Under the pieces are notes generated by a model, which was not told the origin of the DNA, ran no database searches, and saw nothing but the letters and a program-made list of their open reading frames with translations. From NCBI GenBank assembly GCA_040766105.1, contig JAXGRD010000003.1:124001-188000 (forward strand): 64,000 bases of DNA, in the 5' to 3' direction. The DNA comes from JAXGRD01 sp040766105. Its GTDB lineage: Bacteria; Bacillota; Clostridia; Peptostreptococcales; Anaerovoracaceae. The position numbers and the translations under genes are program-made. Of this stretch, positions 42,578-51,898 are shown in pieces (the first letter of the stretch is position 1; every line of letters begins with the position of its first letter).

Positions 42578-44389
42578 TTACTGTGGCTTCTTATTTATTT
42601 CCAGCTCCGAGAGCTTTCGATACAAGGTTGCTCTTGACAGTCCCAATTCCCTTGCCACCAGATCCTTGCCTCGGCCATCATTTCCATGCTTACACAACTT
42701 TCTGGAGATAACGCCCTTTTCGTACTCCCTCACCTGGTCGGCTAAGGGCAGATTGCTGTTAATCATGGCCATTTCCGGTTCTTCTCTTGCAAAGAGCCGC
42801 TTGGGAACGTCTTCGATGCCGATGATGTCGCCCTGCGCCATATTCACGTTGTACTCAATGGCATTTTCCAGTTCTCGCACATTGCCGGGCCATTCGTACA
42901 TGGTGTATAAATCCAGGACCTCATCGGTAAACCCGGTGAGCTTTCTTCCCATAAATGCATTATATTTCTTTAGAAAGTATTCCATGAACTCCTTGATATC
43001 CTCTTGCCGCCGTCGCAGGGGCGGGATTTCCAAAGGAATTACGTTTAGTCTGTAGTAAAGGTCTTCTCTGAAGGTCTCTTCTTTGATCATTTCCTCCAGA
43101 TTTTTATTGGTAGCGGCAATGACTCTCACGTTGACGTGAATGTCCTTGTTGCCTCCCACTCTTTCAAATCGCATATTCTGCAGCACGTGGAGTATCTTTA
43201 CCTGAAGATGCATGGGCATGTCCCCAATTTCATCCAGGAAGATGGTCCCGTTGTTTGCCAGTTCAAACTTTCCGATCTTTCCCTTTTCCGATGCTCCCGT
43301 AAATGCTCCCTTTTCATATCCGAAAAGCTCACTTTCCAACAGGTTCTCGGGAATGGCTCCACAGTTGACGGTTACAAAGGGACCGCCTCCCCTGGCGCCG
43401 GAATAATGAATCGCTTTGGCAAACATTTCCTTTCCGGTTCCGCTCTCTCCTACGATGAGTACGGTGGAATCCCCTCGTGCGGTAATAAGCGCTTGACTCT
43501 TCACCTTGGAGATGGCCTTGCCCAATCCGATGATATCGTCGAAGGTATTCTTTACCTTGGTCCGGTTCATGGTGTACGCCAGCTTTTGGGCTTCCTTGAT
43601 GTCTCGGAAGGAAATGACAACGCCGCCGATTTCGGTTCCACTGTAGAAGGGCTTTGCCGTTACAATGACATGTAATCCGCCCTTGTCGCTTCGGTACAGT
43701 TCTTCATGCTCCGTATATCCCTTGCCCGTTTCAATGATGGAAAGTGCAGGGGATCCGACCATGTATTTATTCAAGTGTTCGCCGATAATCTCCTGCTTGC
43801 TGGTTTTAAACTGAGCTGCTGCAAGGGCATTACAGTGATTGATGTATCCTCGCTTGTCGATAGCCAAGATTCCTTCATGGGCGGTCTCAAAGACGGTGTT
43901 CATCTCCTTCTTTGCCAACTCCGCATCTGCCAGGGCCGCCTGCTGCTGTGCCTTCGCCGCCAACAGGTCCGCCATCTTCTCCACAAAGGTCACCATGCTT
44001 CGCTTCTTGTCCAGAAGAATCGCTTTTTGGTTTTCAGAAAAAGCAACCAGTCCGATGATACCTATGATGGTCTCCCCAATCTTGATGGGGGTACAGATTT
44101 CAGCCAATTCCACACTGGTGTTTCCATCACAACTATGGACTCCGTAATACTGGTCGCTGGGTGCATCTTCCACATATTGGGTCACACCGCTGCGCAGCAC
44201 CCTTGCGTAAAGATAATTCCCATCCAGCTTACCGGCTTCTTCTTTTTTTCCGATCATCTCCTTGTAGACACCTGTGCCTCCAATGATGGTCAGTTTGTTG
44301 TCAACGATCTCTACCTCAACACCCACCGCGATACTGATTGCTTCTGCAACCTGTTGTACGTTGATGGATATATCTTGTAATAGTGACAT
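42578..44389 (-). CDS. Sigma-54-dependent transcriptional activator
   Basis: 603 residues. N-terminal sugar-diacid/GAF-like sensor (about 1-150), PAS domain (about 165-285), AAA+ domain with GESGTGKE, the sigma-54 loop GAFTGA and LDEIGDMP, then a Fis-type helix-turn-helix (GKDLVARELGLSRATLYRKL). The ATG at 44389 follows AGGAGAAAG; the frame opens seven codons earlier. It should activate sigma-54 promoters for amino acid use. Being first in an operon with gabT, it may regulate genes for that substrate elsewhere too. Its own upstream region shows a sigma-A-like TATAAT rather than a -24/-12 box. Confidence 0.93.
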   Translation of the reverse strand: MSLLQDISINVQQVAEAISIAVGVEVEIVDNKLTIIGGTGVYKEMIGKKEEAGKLDGNYLYARVLRSGVTQYVEDAPSDQYYGVHSCDGNTSVELAEICTPIKIGETIIGIIGLVAFSENQKAILLDKKRSMVTFVEKMADLLAAKAQQQAALADAELAKKEMNTVFETAHEGILAIDKRGYINHCNALAAAQFKTSKQEIIGEHLNKYMVGSPALSIIETGKGYTEHEELYRSDKGGLHVIVTAKPFYSGTEIGGVVISFRDIKEAQKLAYTMNRTKVKNTFDDIIGLGKAISKVKSQALITARGDSTVLIVGESGTGKEMFAKAIHYSGARGGGPFVTVNCGAIPENLLESELFGYEKGAFTGASEKGKIGKFELANNGTIFLDEIGDMPMHLQVKILHVLQNMRFERVGGNKDIHVNVRVIAATNKNLEEMIKEETFREDLYYRLNVIPLEIPPLRRRQEDIKEFMEYFLKKYNAFMGRKLTGFTDEVLDLYTMYEWPGNVRELENAIEYNVNMAQGDIIGIEDVPKRLFAREEPEMAMINSNLPLADQVREYEKGVISRKLCKHGNDGRGKDLVARELGLSRATLYRKLSELEINKKPQ

Positions 44390-44490
44390 GTCTTTCTCCT
44401 GTACATTCACACAACCCCATTATATCATAGTCTTTCTTGGTGTGTTGTTTATTTATCAATTGGCTTTAATGTTCTATATTTCTGAACTTT

Positions 44491-46143
44491 CTAATCATTT
44501 TCACTGCCGGATAAGACCGCACCCAAGTTCAAAACTTCCTTCTCCAGATCCAATACCAAGTTCCTTATTTCCGACTTCTTGGCGGGGGAAGATTCTTCTC
44601 CCATGGCAAGCTGACTGTTGTACAAGACGCTCTCCAAATTCTCTCGAATGTTGGCGATGCGCTCTCTGATTTCCGAGTCGCTTTCCCCGTTGACCATTTC
44701 CTTCATGGCATCTTCCCTACTGAGGAGTTCTGCCCCGTCCAGCTGGTATTCGGATACTTCTCGAATAATGATTGGATCATACCCATTTTCAGCCTTAATA
44801 TCTCCCGCAAGGGCAACCTTGGCATCTTCCTCTCCATGCACCAAGAACACTTCCTTTGGGGGTTTCTCAAAGGCGCTAATCCAGCGAAGCAGACCTTCCT
44901 TGTCGGCATGGCCGGAAAAACCCTCTAGGTTGTGTATCTCCGCATTGACATGGGCCTGTTCCCCAAAGAGGGTCACATCCTTTAATCCGTTGAGAAGACT
45001 TCTTCCCAGCGTGCCTTCTGCCTGATAGCCGACGAATACAATGCTGGATTTGGGATCCCAAAGGTTGTGTTTCAAATGGTGGCGGATTCTTCCCGCTTCG
45101 CACATACCGCTGGCGGAAATGATGACTTTCGGTGTCCTGTTGGTATTTAAGGCCCTGGAGTCATCTACCGTTCTGGTGAAGATGAGATTCTTAAACTCCA
45201 GAGGGTGATCTCCGCTGAGGATGTAATCTCTGGTTTCTTTGTCAAAGACCTGTGCATTCTTCTTAAATACATCGGTGGCATTCTTCGCCATGGGACTGTC
45301 GATGTACACCTTCAGTTCTTCCAACTTCTTGCTGTATTTGTTATCCTCTTCGTAATACCGATTCAGCTCATAGATCAGTTCCTGTGTTCTTCCCACAGCA
45401 AAGGAGGGAATCACCACCGTACCGCCTCGGTCCGTGGTCTTGATGATGATTTCCAGCAATTCTTCTGTTCCCGATGTGTGTTTTGGATGCAGACGGTTAC
45501 CGTAGGTGGATTCCATGATAACGTAATCTGCCTTTTTGATCTTAACCGGATCTCGCAGAATGGGTCGATCTTCCACGCCCAAATCTCCCGAATAGACAAT
45601 CTTGGATACGTTATCTTCCTCAGCCACCCAAAGCTCGACAATTGCCGATCCTAAGATGTGTCCCGCATCGTTAAACACGATTTTCATATCATCGTTGATT
45701 TCAATCAATTGATCGTATAGAATCGGCTCAATGTATTTTAGTGAATCTATTGCATCATTGTAGGTATATAAGGGTTCTATGAGCGGACGTCCCGCTCTCT
45801 CGTTTTTTCGATTCTGCCACTCCGCCTCTTTTTCGTGGATATACCCGCTGTCCTTGAGCATCACGTCCAATAAGTCCGCCGTAGCATCGGTGCAGTAAAT
45901 CTTGCCTCGGAATCCCCTCTTCACCAAAAGCGGGATTCTTCCGCAGTGATCAATGTGGGCATGAGAAAGTACCACACACTGTATCTCCGTTGGGTCGAAG
46001 GGAAAAGGTTCGCGATTCATGGCTTCCTGCGCCTTCCCTCCTTGAAACTGTCCGCAATCCAGTAGAATCTTATGCTCTCCAGACGTCAACAAATGACAGG
46101 AGCCGGTCACTCCTGTTGCAGCTCCGCAAAACTTGATCTTCAT
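44491..46143 (-). CDS. MBL-fold beta-CASP RNA nuclease
   Basis: 550 residues. Metallo-beta-lactamase motif HAHIDHCG (near residue 61), the beta-CASP insertion and the specificity motif region (FSGHADKEGLL, VHGEEDAK). The layout is that of CPSF73-like or YsxA-type RNA-processing nucleases, not RNase J (no C-terminal extension of that form). Substrate RNA is unknown. The ATG at 46141-46143 is taken as start over the in-frame GTG at 46152, which overlaps the purine-rich AAAGGGTGG. Confidence 0.9.
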   Translation of the reverse strand: MKIKFCGAATGVTGSCHLLTSGEHKILLDCGQFQGGKAQEAMNREPFPFDPTEIQCVVLSHAHIDHCGRIPLLVKRGFRGKIYCTDATADLLDVMLKDSGYIHEKEAEWQNRKNERAGRPLIEPLYTYNDAIDSLKYIEPILYDQLIEINDDMKIVFNDAGHILGSAIVELWVAEEDNVSKIVYSGDLGVEDRPILRDPVKIKKADYVIMESTYGNRLHPKHTSGTEELLEIIIKTTDRGGTVVIPSFAVGRTQELIYELNRYYEEDNKYSKKLEELKVYIDSPMAKNATDVFKKNAQVFDKETRDYILSGDHPLEFKNLIFTRTVDDSRALNTNRTPKVIISASGMCEAGRIRHHLKHNLWDPKSSIVFVGYQAEGTLGRSLLNGLKDVTLFGEQAHVNAEIHNLEGFSGHADKEGLLRWISAFEKPPKEVFLVHGEEDAKVALAGDIKAENGYDPIIIREVSEYQLDGAELLSREDAMKEMVNGESDSEIRERIANIRENLESVLYNSQLAMGEESSPAKKSEIRNLVLDLEKEVLNLGAVLSGSEND

Positions 46144-46214
46144 ATTCGCCACCCTTTTTCTATTTTAGATTATTAAACAACCACATTATATCATATACCA
46201 TGGGGTTTTTCCGC

Positions 46215-47135
46215 CTAATCATGGAAGAGTCCGGTAGATAAATATCGCTCACCCGTATCGGGTAAAACCACCACAATCGTCTTTCCTCGGTTCTCCTCTC
46301 GCTCTGCCAATTTGCATGCGGCAAAGAGGGCTGCACCGGAAGAAATTCCACAGAGAATGCCCTCGGTTTTCGCCAATGCATTCCCCGTCTCAAAGGCATC
46401 TTCATCGGAAACCGTGATGATCTCGTCACAAATCTCCGTGTTCAGTACTTTAGGCACAAAGCCCGCACCGATTCCCTGAATCTTATGGGCTCCAGCCTTC
46501 CCTCCCGATAAAACAGCGGAATTTTCCGGCTCAACGCCCACAACCTGTATGGCAGGATTCATTTCCTTTAGGAACTCTCCCACACCCGTAACGGTTCCCC
46601 CGGTTCCGATGGCAGACACAAAGATGTCCACTTCACCGCCGGTATCTTCCCATATTTCCGGTCCCGTCGTCTCCCTATGGGCCTGTGGATTCGCTTCGTT
46701 CACAAATTGACCGGGAATAAATGATCCCGGGATGTCTTTCGCAAGTGCTTCCGCCTTATCTATGGCGCCTTGCATGCCCTTTGATCCCTCTGTCAGAACG
46801 ATTTCCGCTCCATATGCCTTGAGAAGATTCCTTCTCTCCACACTCATGGTTTCCGGCATGGTCAATACAACTTTGTAGCCTTTCGCGGCAGCCACAGCCG
46901 CCAGCCCCACACCTGTATTTCCACTGGTAGGCTCGATGATGGTCGCTCCTTCTGTCAGCCTTCCTTCTCTTTCCGCATTTTCTATTAGGTACTTTCCAAC
47001 CCTATCCTTTACACTTCCTGCCGGGTTAAACATTTCCAACTTTGCAATCACACGGGCAACCCCTTTTTTATTGAACTTTTCCAGCTCCATGAGGGGTGTG
47101 TTTCCAATCAATTCATTAACACTCTTATAGACCAT
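46215..47135 (-). CDS. cysK: Cysteine synthase A
   Basis: 306 residues. PLP lysine in AGSVKDRVG, phosphate loop TSGNTGVGLA, and GTGGTVTGVGEFL; closing ISSGAALFAA. It makes cysteine from O-acetylserine and sulfide. The ATG at 47135 follows AAAGGAGG; an open frame extends 29 codons further but is not needed. No S-box or T-box precedes it. Confidence 0.94.
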   Translation of the reverse strand: MVYKSVNELIGNTPLMELEKFNKKGVARVIAKLEMFNPAGSVKDRVGKYLIENAEREGRLTEGATIIEPTSGNTGVGLAAVAAAKGYKVVLTMPETMSVERRNLLKAYGAEIVLTEGSKGMQGAIDKAEALAKDIPGSFIPGQFVNEANPQAHRETTGPEIWEDTGGEVDIFVSAIGTGGTVTGVGEFLKEMNPAIQVVGVEPENSAVLSGGKAGAHKIQGIGAGFVPKVLNTEICDEIITVSDEDAFETGNALAKTEGILCGISSGAALFAACKLAEREENRGKTIVVVLPDTGERYLSTGLFHD

Positions 47136-47304
47136 TTTACTGCCTCCTTTTACTTCTGTCAGACTATCAAATTTTGCCTTTTCTGTCCAGTAGACACCTT
47201 TGGCTTTGGAAAAAACTTGCAATTACACATGTTCCTATGGTATATTAGGACAATAACAATTTTCAACAATGATTTGAAAATGCAAATGAGAAAGGAGAAT
47301 CGCT

Positions 47305-47541
47305 ATGGGTATGGATGATAAAATAAAGGCAAATGTAGATCAGGCAAAGGGTGAAGTAAAGGAAACTGTTGGAAAGACAGTCGGAAACGAAAAGCTGGAA
47401 GCCGAAGGTAAAAAGGACAAGTTCTTTGGTAAGCTGAAGGAAGCAGCTGAAGATGTGAAAGACGCCGTTGCCGATAAAGCAGAAGACGTAAAGGATGCCA
47501 TCGAAGATAAGATGGACGACGTAAAGGATCGCAAGAAATAA
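47305..47541 (+). CDS. CsbD-family stress protein
   Basis: 78 residues, highly charged helix. MDDKIKANVDQAKGEVKETVGKTVG is the CsbD signature, followed by KDA/EDVKDA 11-mer-like repeats. Such proteins are made in general stress or stationary phase and their function is unknown. GAAAGGAGAA precedes the ATG. The IS256 element begins 17 bases after its stop. Confidence 0.9.
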   Translation: MGMDDKIKANVDQAKGEVKETVGKTVGNEKLEAEGKKDKFFGKLKEAAEDVKDAVADKAEDVKDAIEDKMDDVKDRKK

Positions 47542-47550
47542 GAATTGATA

Positions 47551-47558
47551 AAAAAATG
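47551..47558. repeat. Target-site duplication, left copy
   Basis: AAAAAATG directly precedes the left inverted repeat, matching 51891-51898 on the other side of the element. Confidence 0.88.
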
Positions 47559-47670
47559 GAGAGTGTGAAATAATTTCTGTAAATAAGGATTGGATCCTTC
47601 TATGACTAGATTTAAGATAAGAGCCAATCTATAATCGGGCCCTCATATTTACAAACTGAGTATAGAGCTG

Positions 47671-47712
47671 AAAAAGTGGCATGTCAAGATAATCCGATAT
47701 CATGACATGCCA
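47671..47712 (-). terminator. Transposase terminator inside the IS
   Basis: TGGCATGTCA / TGACATGCCA stem, 16-base loop, followed by C and TTTTT on the minus strand; 19 bases after the transposase stop. Confidence 0.8.
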
Positions 47713-47730
47713 TTTGTGATTTTTGGGTAA

Positions 47731-48969
47731 TTATTCAGGCATTCTTCCAAGATACATTATTTGAAATTCTCCGTATACGGTAGCCCAGTTTCGTAGAGGC
47801 GTGGTCCATTTCTTTGTGGCGATCCCAGTCGCCAGATATAGCGCTTTAAGTAGGGCCATATCGGATGGAAAAACACTCCTCTGGCGGTTCAGTTTCTTGT
47901 AAGTGCTGTTTAGGCTTTCTATGGCATTCGTTGTATATATGACTTTTCTAACGCCTACAGAAAACTTGAAAATCGGGGCGATTGCATCCCAATTTGTCTC
48001 CCAACTTTTCATAGCATTGGGGTACTTTGGGCTCCATTTTTCTGTGACTTCGAGCATATTCTCATGAGCCACTTCCTCTGTTGGTGCATGGTAAATCGTT
48101 TTTAGATCGGTTGCGAACGCTTTTTTATCCTTGTATGGGACATACTTTAAGGTATTCCTTACTTGGTGCACGATGCATCTTTGATATTCGGCATCCGGGA
48201 AAGCCACGGTAATACTTTCCTTGATTCCGCTAAGGCCATCGGCGCATATTACCATAATGTCTTTTACTCCACGGTTTTTAAGCTCGTTTAATATCCCAAG
48301 CCAATATTTACTGCTTTCATTTTCACCGATGTAAAGTCCAAGCACATCCTTACAGCCATCAATGTTTATGCCTAGCACCACATATGCAGCAAGCTTTTGC
48401 GTCAGCTTTTCTTTTTTTACGGAGAAGTGCACAGCGTCAATGAATACTATCGGATAGATAGCATCAAGGGGTCTATTCTGCCAGTCGGCGATTTCCGGAA
48501 CGATTTTATCTGTAACATCGGAAACAAAACTTTCGCTTACATCAAATCCGTAGATCTCTTCGATTTCTTCGGATATCTGCCTTGTGCTCATCCCTCGTGC
48601 GTACATAGCAATTATCTTATGATCTATCTGAGAGATATCCTTTTGACGTTTTGCTACAATTTTGGGCTCAAATGAACTATCCCTATCTTGAGGGACTTCC
48701 ACATCAATTTCTCCAAAACTGCTTCTCACTTTCTTTGATTTGTACCCGTTCCTAGCGTTTGAGCTATCGCTCCTGGCGCTTTTTTCATATCCTAAATGTT
48801 CATCCATCTCGGCTTCCATCAAACCTTTGATCGTTCCACCAAGTAGGTCTGCAAGTGCATACTGAATATCTTCTGCCGTCTCCACATCATATTCTTCTAG
48901 TAACTTCGAAATGATTTCTTTTTTACCTTCCGTAAGTGATCCGATTTTTCTAACTTCTTTTTTCGCCAT
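47731..48969 (-). CDS. IS256-family transposase, intact
   Basis: 412 residues from the ATG at 48969, which has AAAGGAGG eight bases upstream; an earlier ATG ten codons up would include the ribosome binding site. The mutator-type DDE triad is visible as FIDAVHFS (Asp), ICADGLSG (Asp) and TTNAIESLN (Glu), with the family CIVHQVRN between the last two. It cuts and pastes or copies the element through a circle intermediate, as known for IS256 relatives. It is the only copy with the third catalytic residue. Confidence 0.95.
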   Translation of the reverse strand: MAKKEVRKIGSLTEGKKEIISKLLEEYDVETAEDIQYALADLLGGTIKGLMEAEMDEHLGYEKSARSDSSNARNGYKSKKVRSSFGEIDVEVPQDRDSSFEPKIVAKRQKDISQIDHKIIAMYARGMSTRQISEEIEEIYGFDVSESFVSDVTDKIVPEIADWQNRPLDAIYPIVFIDAVHFSVKKEKLTQKLAAYVVLGINIDGCKDVLGLYIGENESSKYWLGILNELKNRGVKDIMVICADGLSGIKESITVAFPDAEYQRCIVHQVRNTLKYVPYKDKKAFATDLKTIYHAPTEEVAHENMLEVTEKWSPKYPNAMKSWETNWDAIAPIFKFSVGVRKVIYTTNAIESLNSTYKKLNRQRSVFPSDMALLKALYLATGIATKKWTTPLRNWATVYGEFQIMYLGRMPE

Positions 48970-49011
48970 TTTAATAGCCTCCTTTGATAATTCTATCATA
49001 GAAGGCTACTG

Positions 49012-49917
49012 TCAATTCATATTTACAGACTTTTTCTCACACTCTCTTTTTAGATCGGTTGCGAACGCTTTTTTATCCTTGTATGGGACATACTTTAAGG
49101 TATTCCTTACTTGGTGCACGATGCATCTTTGATATTCGGCATCCGGGAAAGCCACGGTAATACTTTCCTTGATTCCGCTAAGGCCATCGGCGCATATTAC
49201 CATAATGTCTTTTACTCCACGGTTTTTAAGCTCGTTTAATATCCCAAGCCAATATTTACTGCTTTCATTTTCACCGATGTAAAGTCCAAGCACATCCTTA
49301 CAGCCATCAATGTTTATGCCTAGCACCACATATGCAGCAAGCTTTTGCGTCAGCTTTTCTTTTTTTACGGAGAAGTGCACAGCGTCAATGAATACTATCG
49401 GATAGATAGCATCAAGGGGTCTATTCTGCCAGTCGGCGATTTCCGGAACGATTTTATCTGTAACATCGGAAACAAAACTTTCGCTTACATCAAATCCGTA
49501 GATCTCTTCGATTTCTTCGGATATCTGCCTTGTGCTCATCCCTCGTGCGTACATAGCAATTATCTTATGATCTATCTGAGAGATATCCTTTTGACGTTTT
49601 GCTACAATTTTGGGCTCAAATGAACTATCCCTATCTTGAGGGACTTCCACATCAATTTCTCCAAAACTGCTTCTCACTTTCTTTGATTTGTACCCGTTCC
49701 TAGCGTTTGAGCTATCGCTCCTGGCGCTTTTTTCATATCCTAAATGTTCATCCATCTCGGCTTCCATCAAACCTTTGATCGTTCCACCAAGTAGGTCTGC
49801 AAGTGCATACTGAATATCTTCTGCCGTCTCCACATCATATTCTTCTAGTAACTTCGAAATGATTTCTTTTTTACCTTCCGTAAGTGATCCGATTTTTCTA
49901 ACTTCTTTTTTCGCCAT
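49012..49917 (-). CDS. Truncated IS256 transposase, copy 1
   Basis: 301 residues from the start equivalent to the intact gene. The first 290 are identical to the intact transposase through FATDLK, keeping the DNA-binding part and two catalytic Asp but losing the Glu. The last residues, RECEKKSVNMN, are encoded by the right inverted repeat of the neighbouring unit, and TGA lies in that unit's TTGACA. A ribosome binding site is retained, so it could be translated; it should be inactive as a transposase and might interfere with the intact one. Confidence 0.85.
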   Translation of the reverse strand: MAKKEVRKIGSLTEGKKEIISKLLEEYDVETAEDIQYALADLLGGTIKGLMEAEMDEHLGYEKSARSDSSNARNGYKSKKVRSSFGEIDVEVPQDRDSSFEPKIVAKRQKDISQIDHKIIAMYARGMSTRQISEEIEEIYGFDVSESFVSDVTDKIVPEIADWQNRPLDAIYPIVFIDAVHFSVKKEKLTQKLAAYVVLGINIDGCKDVLGLYIGENESSKYWLGILNELKNRGVKDIMVICADGLSGIKESITVAFPDAEYQRCIVHQVRNTLKYVPYKDKKAFATDLKRECEKKSVNMN

Positions 49918-49959
49918 TTTAATAGCCTCCTTTGATAATTCTATCATAGAAGGCTACTG

Positions 49960-50865
49960 TCAATTCATATTTACAGACTTTTTCTCACACTCTCTTTTTA
50001 GATCGGTTGCGAACGCTTTTTTATCCTTGTATGGGACATACTTTAAGGTATTCCTTACTTGGTGCACGATGCATCTTTGATATTCGGCATCCGGGAAAGC
50101 CACGGTAATACTTTCCTTGATTCCGCTAAGGCCATCGGCGCATATTACCATAATGTCTTTTACTCCACGGTTTTTAAGCTCGTTTAATATCCCAAGCCAA
50201 TATTTACTGCTTTCATTTTCACCGATGTAAAGTCCAAGCACATCCTTACAGCCATCAATGTTTATGCCTAGCACCACATATGCAGCAAGCTTTTGCGTCA
50301 GCTTTTCTTTTTTTACGGAGAAGTGCACAGCGTCAATGAATACTATCGGATAGATAGCATCAAGGGGTCTATTCTGCCAGTCGGCGATTTCCGGAACGAT
50401 TTTATCTGTAACATCGGAAACAAAACTTTCGCTTACATCAAATCCGTAGATCTCTTCGATTTCTTCGGATATCTGCCTTGTGCTCATCCCTCGTGCGTAC
50501 ATAGCAATTATCTTATGATCTATCTGAGAGATATCCTTTTGACGTTTTGCTACAATTTTGGGCTCAAATGAACTATCCCTATCTTGAGGGACTTCCACAT
50601 CAATTTCTCCAAAACTGCTTCTCACTTTCTTTGATTTGTACCCGTTCCTAGCGTTTGAGCTATCGCTCCTGGCGCTTTTTTCATATCCTAAATGTTCATC
50701 CATCTCGGCTTCCATCAAACCTTTGATCGTTCCACCAAGTAGGTCTGCAAGTGCATACTGAATATCTTCTGCCGTCTCCACATCATATTCTTCTAGTAAC
50801 TTCGAAATGATTTCTTTTTTACCTTCCGTAAGTGATCCGATTTTTCTAACTTCTTTTTTCGCCAT
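49960..50865 (-). CDS. Truncated IS256 transposase, copy 2
   Basis: Identical in sequence to copy 1, exactly 948 bases further on, with the same start, the same loss of the catalytic Glu and the same inverted-repeat-encoded tail. Confidence 0.85.
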   Translation of the reverse strand: MAKKEVRKIGSLTEGKKEIISKLLEEYDVETAEDIQYALADLLGGTIKGLMEAEMDEHLGYEKSARSDSSNARNGYKSKKVRSSFGEIDVEVPQDRDSSFEPKIVAKRQKDISQIDHKIIAMYARGMSTRQISEEIEEIYGFDVSESFVSDVTDKIVPEIADWQNRPLDAIYPIVFIDAVHFSVKKEKLTQKLAAYVVLGINIDGCKDVLGLYIGENESSKYWLGILNELKNRGVKDIMVICADGLSGIKESITVAFPDAEYQRCIVHQVRNTLKYVPYKDKKAFATDLKRECEKKSVNMN

Positions 50866-50907
50866 TTTAATAGCCTCCTTTGATAATTCTATCATAGAAG
50901 GCTACTG

Positions 50908-51813
50908 TCAATTCATATTTACAGACTTTTTCTCACACTCTCTTTTTAGATCGGTTGCGAACGCTTTTTTATCCTTGTATGGGACATACTTTAAGGTATT
51001 CCTTACTTGGTGCACGATGCATCTTTGATATTCGGCATCCGGGAAAGCCACGGTAATACTTTCCTTGATTCCGCTAAGGCCATCGGCGCATATTACCATA
51101 ATGTCTTTTACTCCACGGTTTTTAAGCTCGTTTAATATCCCAAGCCAATATTTACTGCTTTCATTTTCACCGATGTAAAGTCCAAGCACATCCTTACAGC
51201 CATCAATGTTTATGCCTAGCACCACATATGCAGCAAGCTTTTGCGTCAGCTTTTCTTTTTTTACGGAGAAGTGCACAGCGTCAATGAATACTATCGGATA
51301 GATAGCATCAAGGGGTCTATTCTGCCAGTCGGCGATTTCCGGAACGATTTTATCTGTAACATCGGAAACAAAACTTTCGCTTACATCAAATCCGTAGATC
51401 TCTTCGATTTCTTCGGATATCTGCCTTGTGCTCATCCCTCGTGCGTACATAGCAATTATCTTATGATCTATCTGAGAGATATCCTTTTGACGTTTTGCTA
51501 CAATTTTGGGCTCAAATGAACTATCCCTATCTTGAGGGACTTCCACATCAATTTCTCCAAAACTGCTTCTCACTTTCTTTGATTTGTACCCGTTCCTAGC
51601 GTTTGAGCTATCGCTCCTGGCGCTTTTTTCATATCCTAAATGTTCATCCATCTCGGCTTCCATCAAACCTTTGATCGTTCCACCAAGTAGGTCTGCAAGT
51701 GCATACTGAATATCTTCTGCCGTCTCCACATCATATTCTTCTAGTAACTTCGAAATGATTTCTTTTTTACCTTCCGTAAGTGATCCGATTTTTCTAACTT
51801 CTTTTTTCGCCAT
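50908..51813 (-). CDS. Truncated IS256 transposase, copy 3
   Basis: Identical to copies 1 and 2. This is the outermost unit, so its upstream side is the true right end of the element (51890), and it would be transcribed first from the internal TTGACA-containing promoter next to the inverted repeat. Confidence 0.85.
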   Translation of the reverse strand: MAKKEVRKIGSLTEGKKEIISKLLEEYDVETAEDIQYALADLLGGTIKGLMEAEMDEHLGYEKSARSDSSNARNGYKSKKVRSSFGEIDVEVPQDRDSSFEPKIVAKRQKDISQIDHKIIAMYARGMSTRQISEEIEEIYGFDVSESFVSDVTDKIVPEIADWQNRPLDAIYPIVFIDAVHFSVKKEKLTQKLAAYVVLGINIDGCKDVLGLYIGENESSKYWLGILNELKNRGVKDIMVICADGLSGIKESITVAFPDAEYQRCIVHQVRNTLKYVPYKDKKAFATDLKRECEKKSVNMN

Positions 51814-51890
51814 TTTAATAGCCTCCTTTGATAATTCTATCATAGAAGGCTACTGTCAATTCATATTTACAGACTTTTTCTCACACTCTC

Positions 51891-51898
51891 AAAAAATG
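51891..51898. repeat. Target-site duplication, right copy
   Basis: AAAAAATG follows the right inverted repeat and equals 47551-47558. It is the reverse complement of the T-tract following the apbE hairpin. Confidence 0.88.

Larger units (their letters stand above)
47559..51890 (-). mobile_element. IS256-family element with tandemly amplified right end
   Basis: 4332 bases bounded by imperfect 27-bp inverted repeats (47559-47585 and 51864-51890; 23 of 27 identical, starting GAGAGTGTGA) and an 8-bp target duplication. A single copy of this IS would be 1488 bases (47559-49046). The region 48099-49046 (948 bases, transposase 5' part plus right end) is present four times in direct tandem. The insertion lies in the T-tract after the apbE terminator, between csbD and apbE, so it breaks no gene. 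Extremely low divergence between units suggests a recent event. Confidence 0.95.
48099..51890 (-). repeat. Four exact 948-bp tandem units
   Basis: Units at 48099-49046, 49047-49994, 49995-50942 and 50943-51890. Each runs from an internal transposase site (TTTTTAGATCGG) to the right terminal ACTCTC. Each junction joins the right terminus directly to the internal site. Confidence 0.95.

Noticed and set aside
47645..47660. TCATATTTACAAACT inside the left end of the IS, similar to the right inverted repeat
   Set aside because: Only about 14 bases resemble the right end and the terminal GAGAGTGTGA part is missing. The true left end, with its target duplication, is at 47559.
48397..51519. Repeated 92-residue plus-strand frames within the IS256 array
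   Set aside because: They are antisense to the transposase and repeat only because the 948-bp unit repeats.
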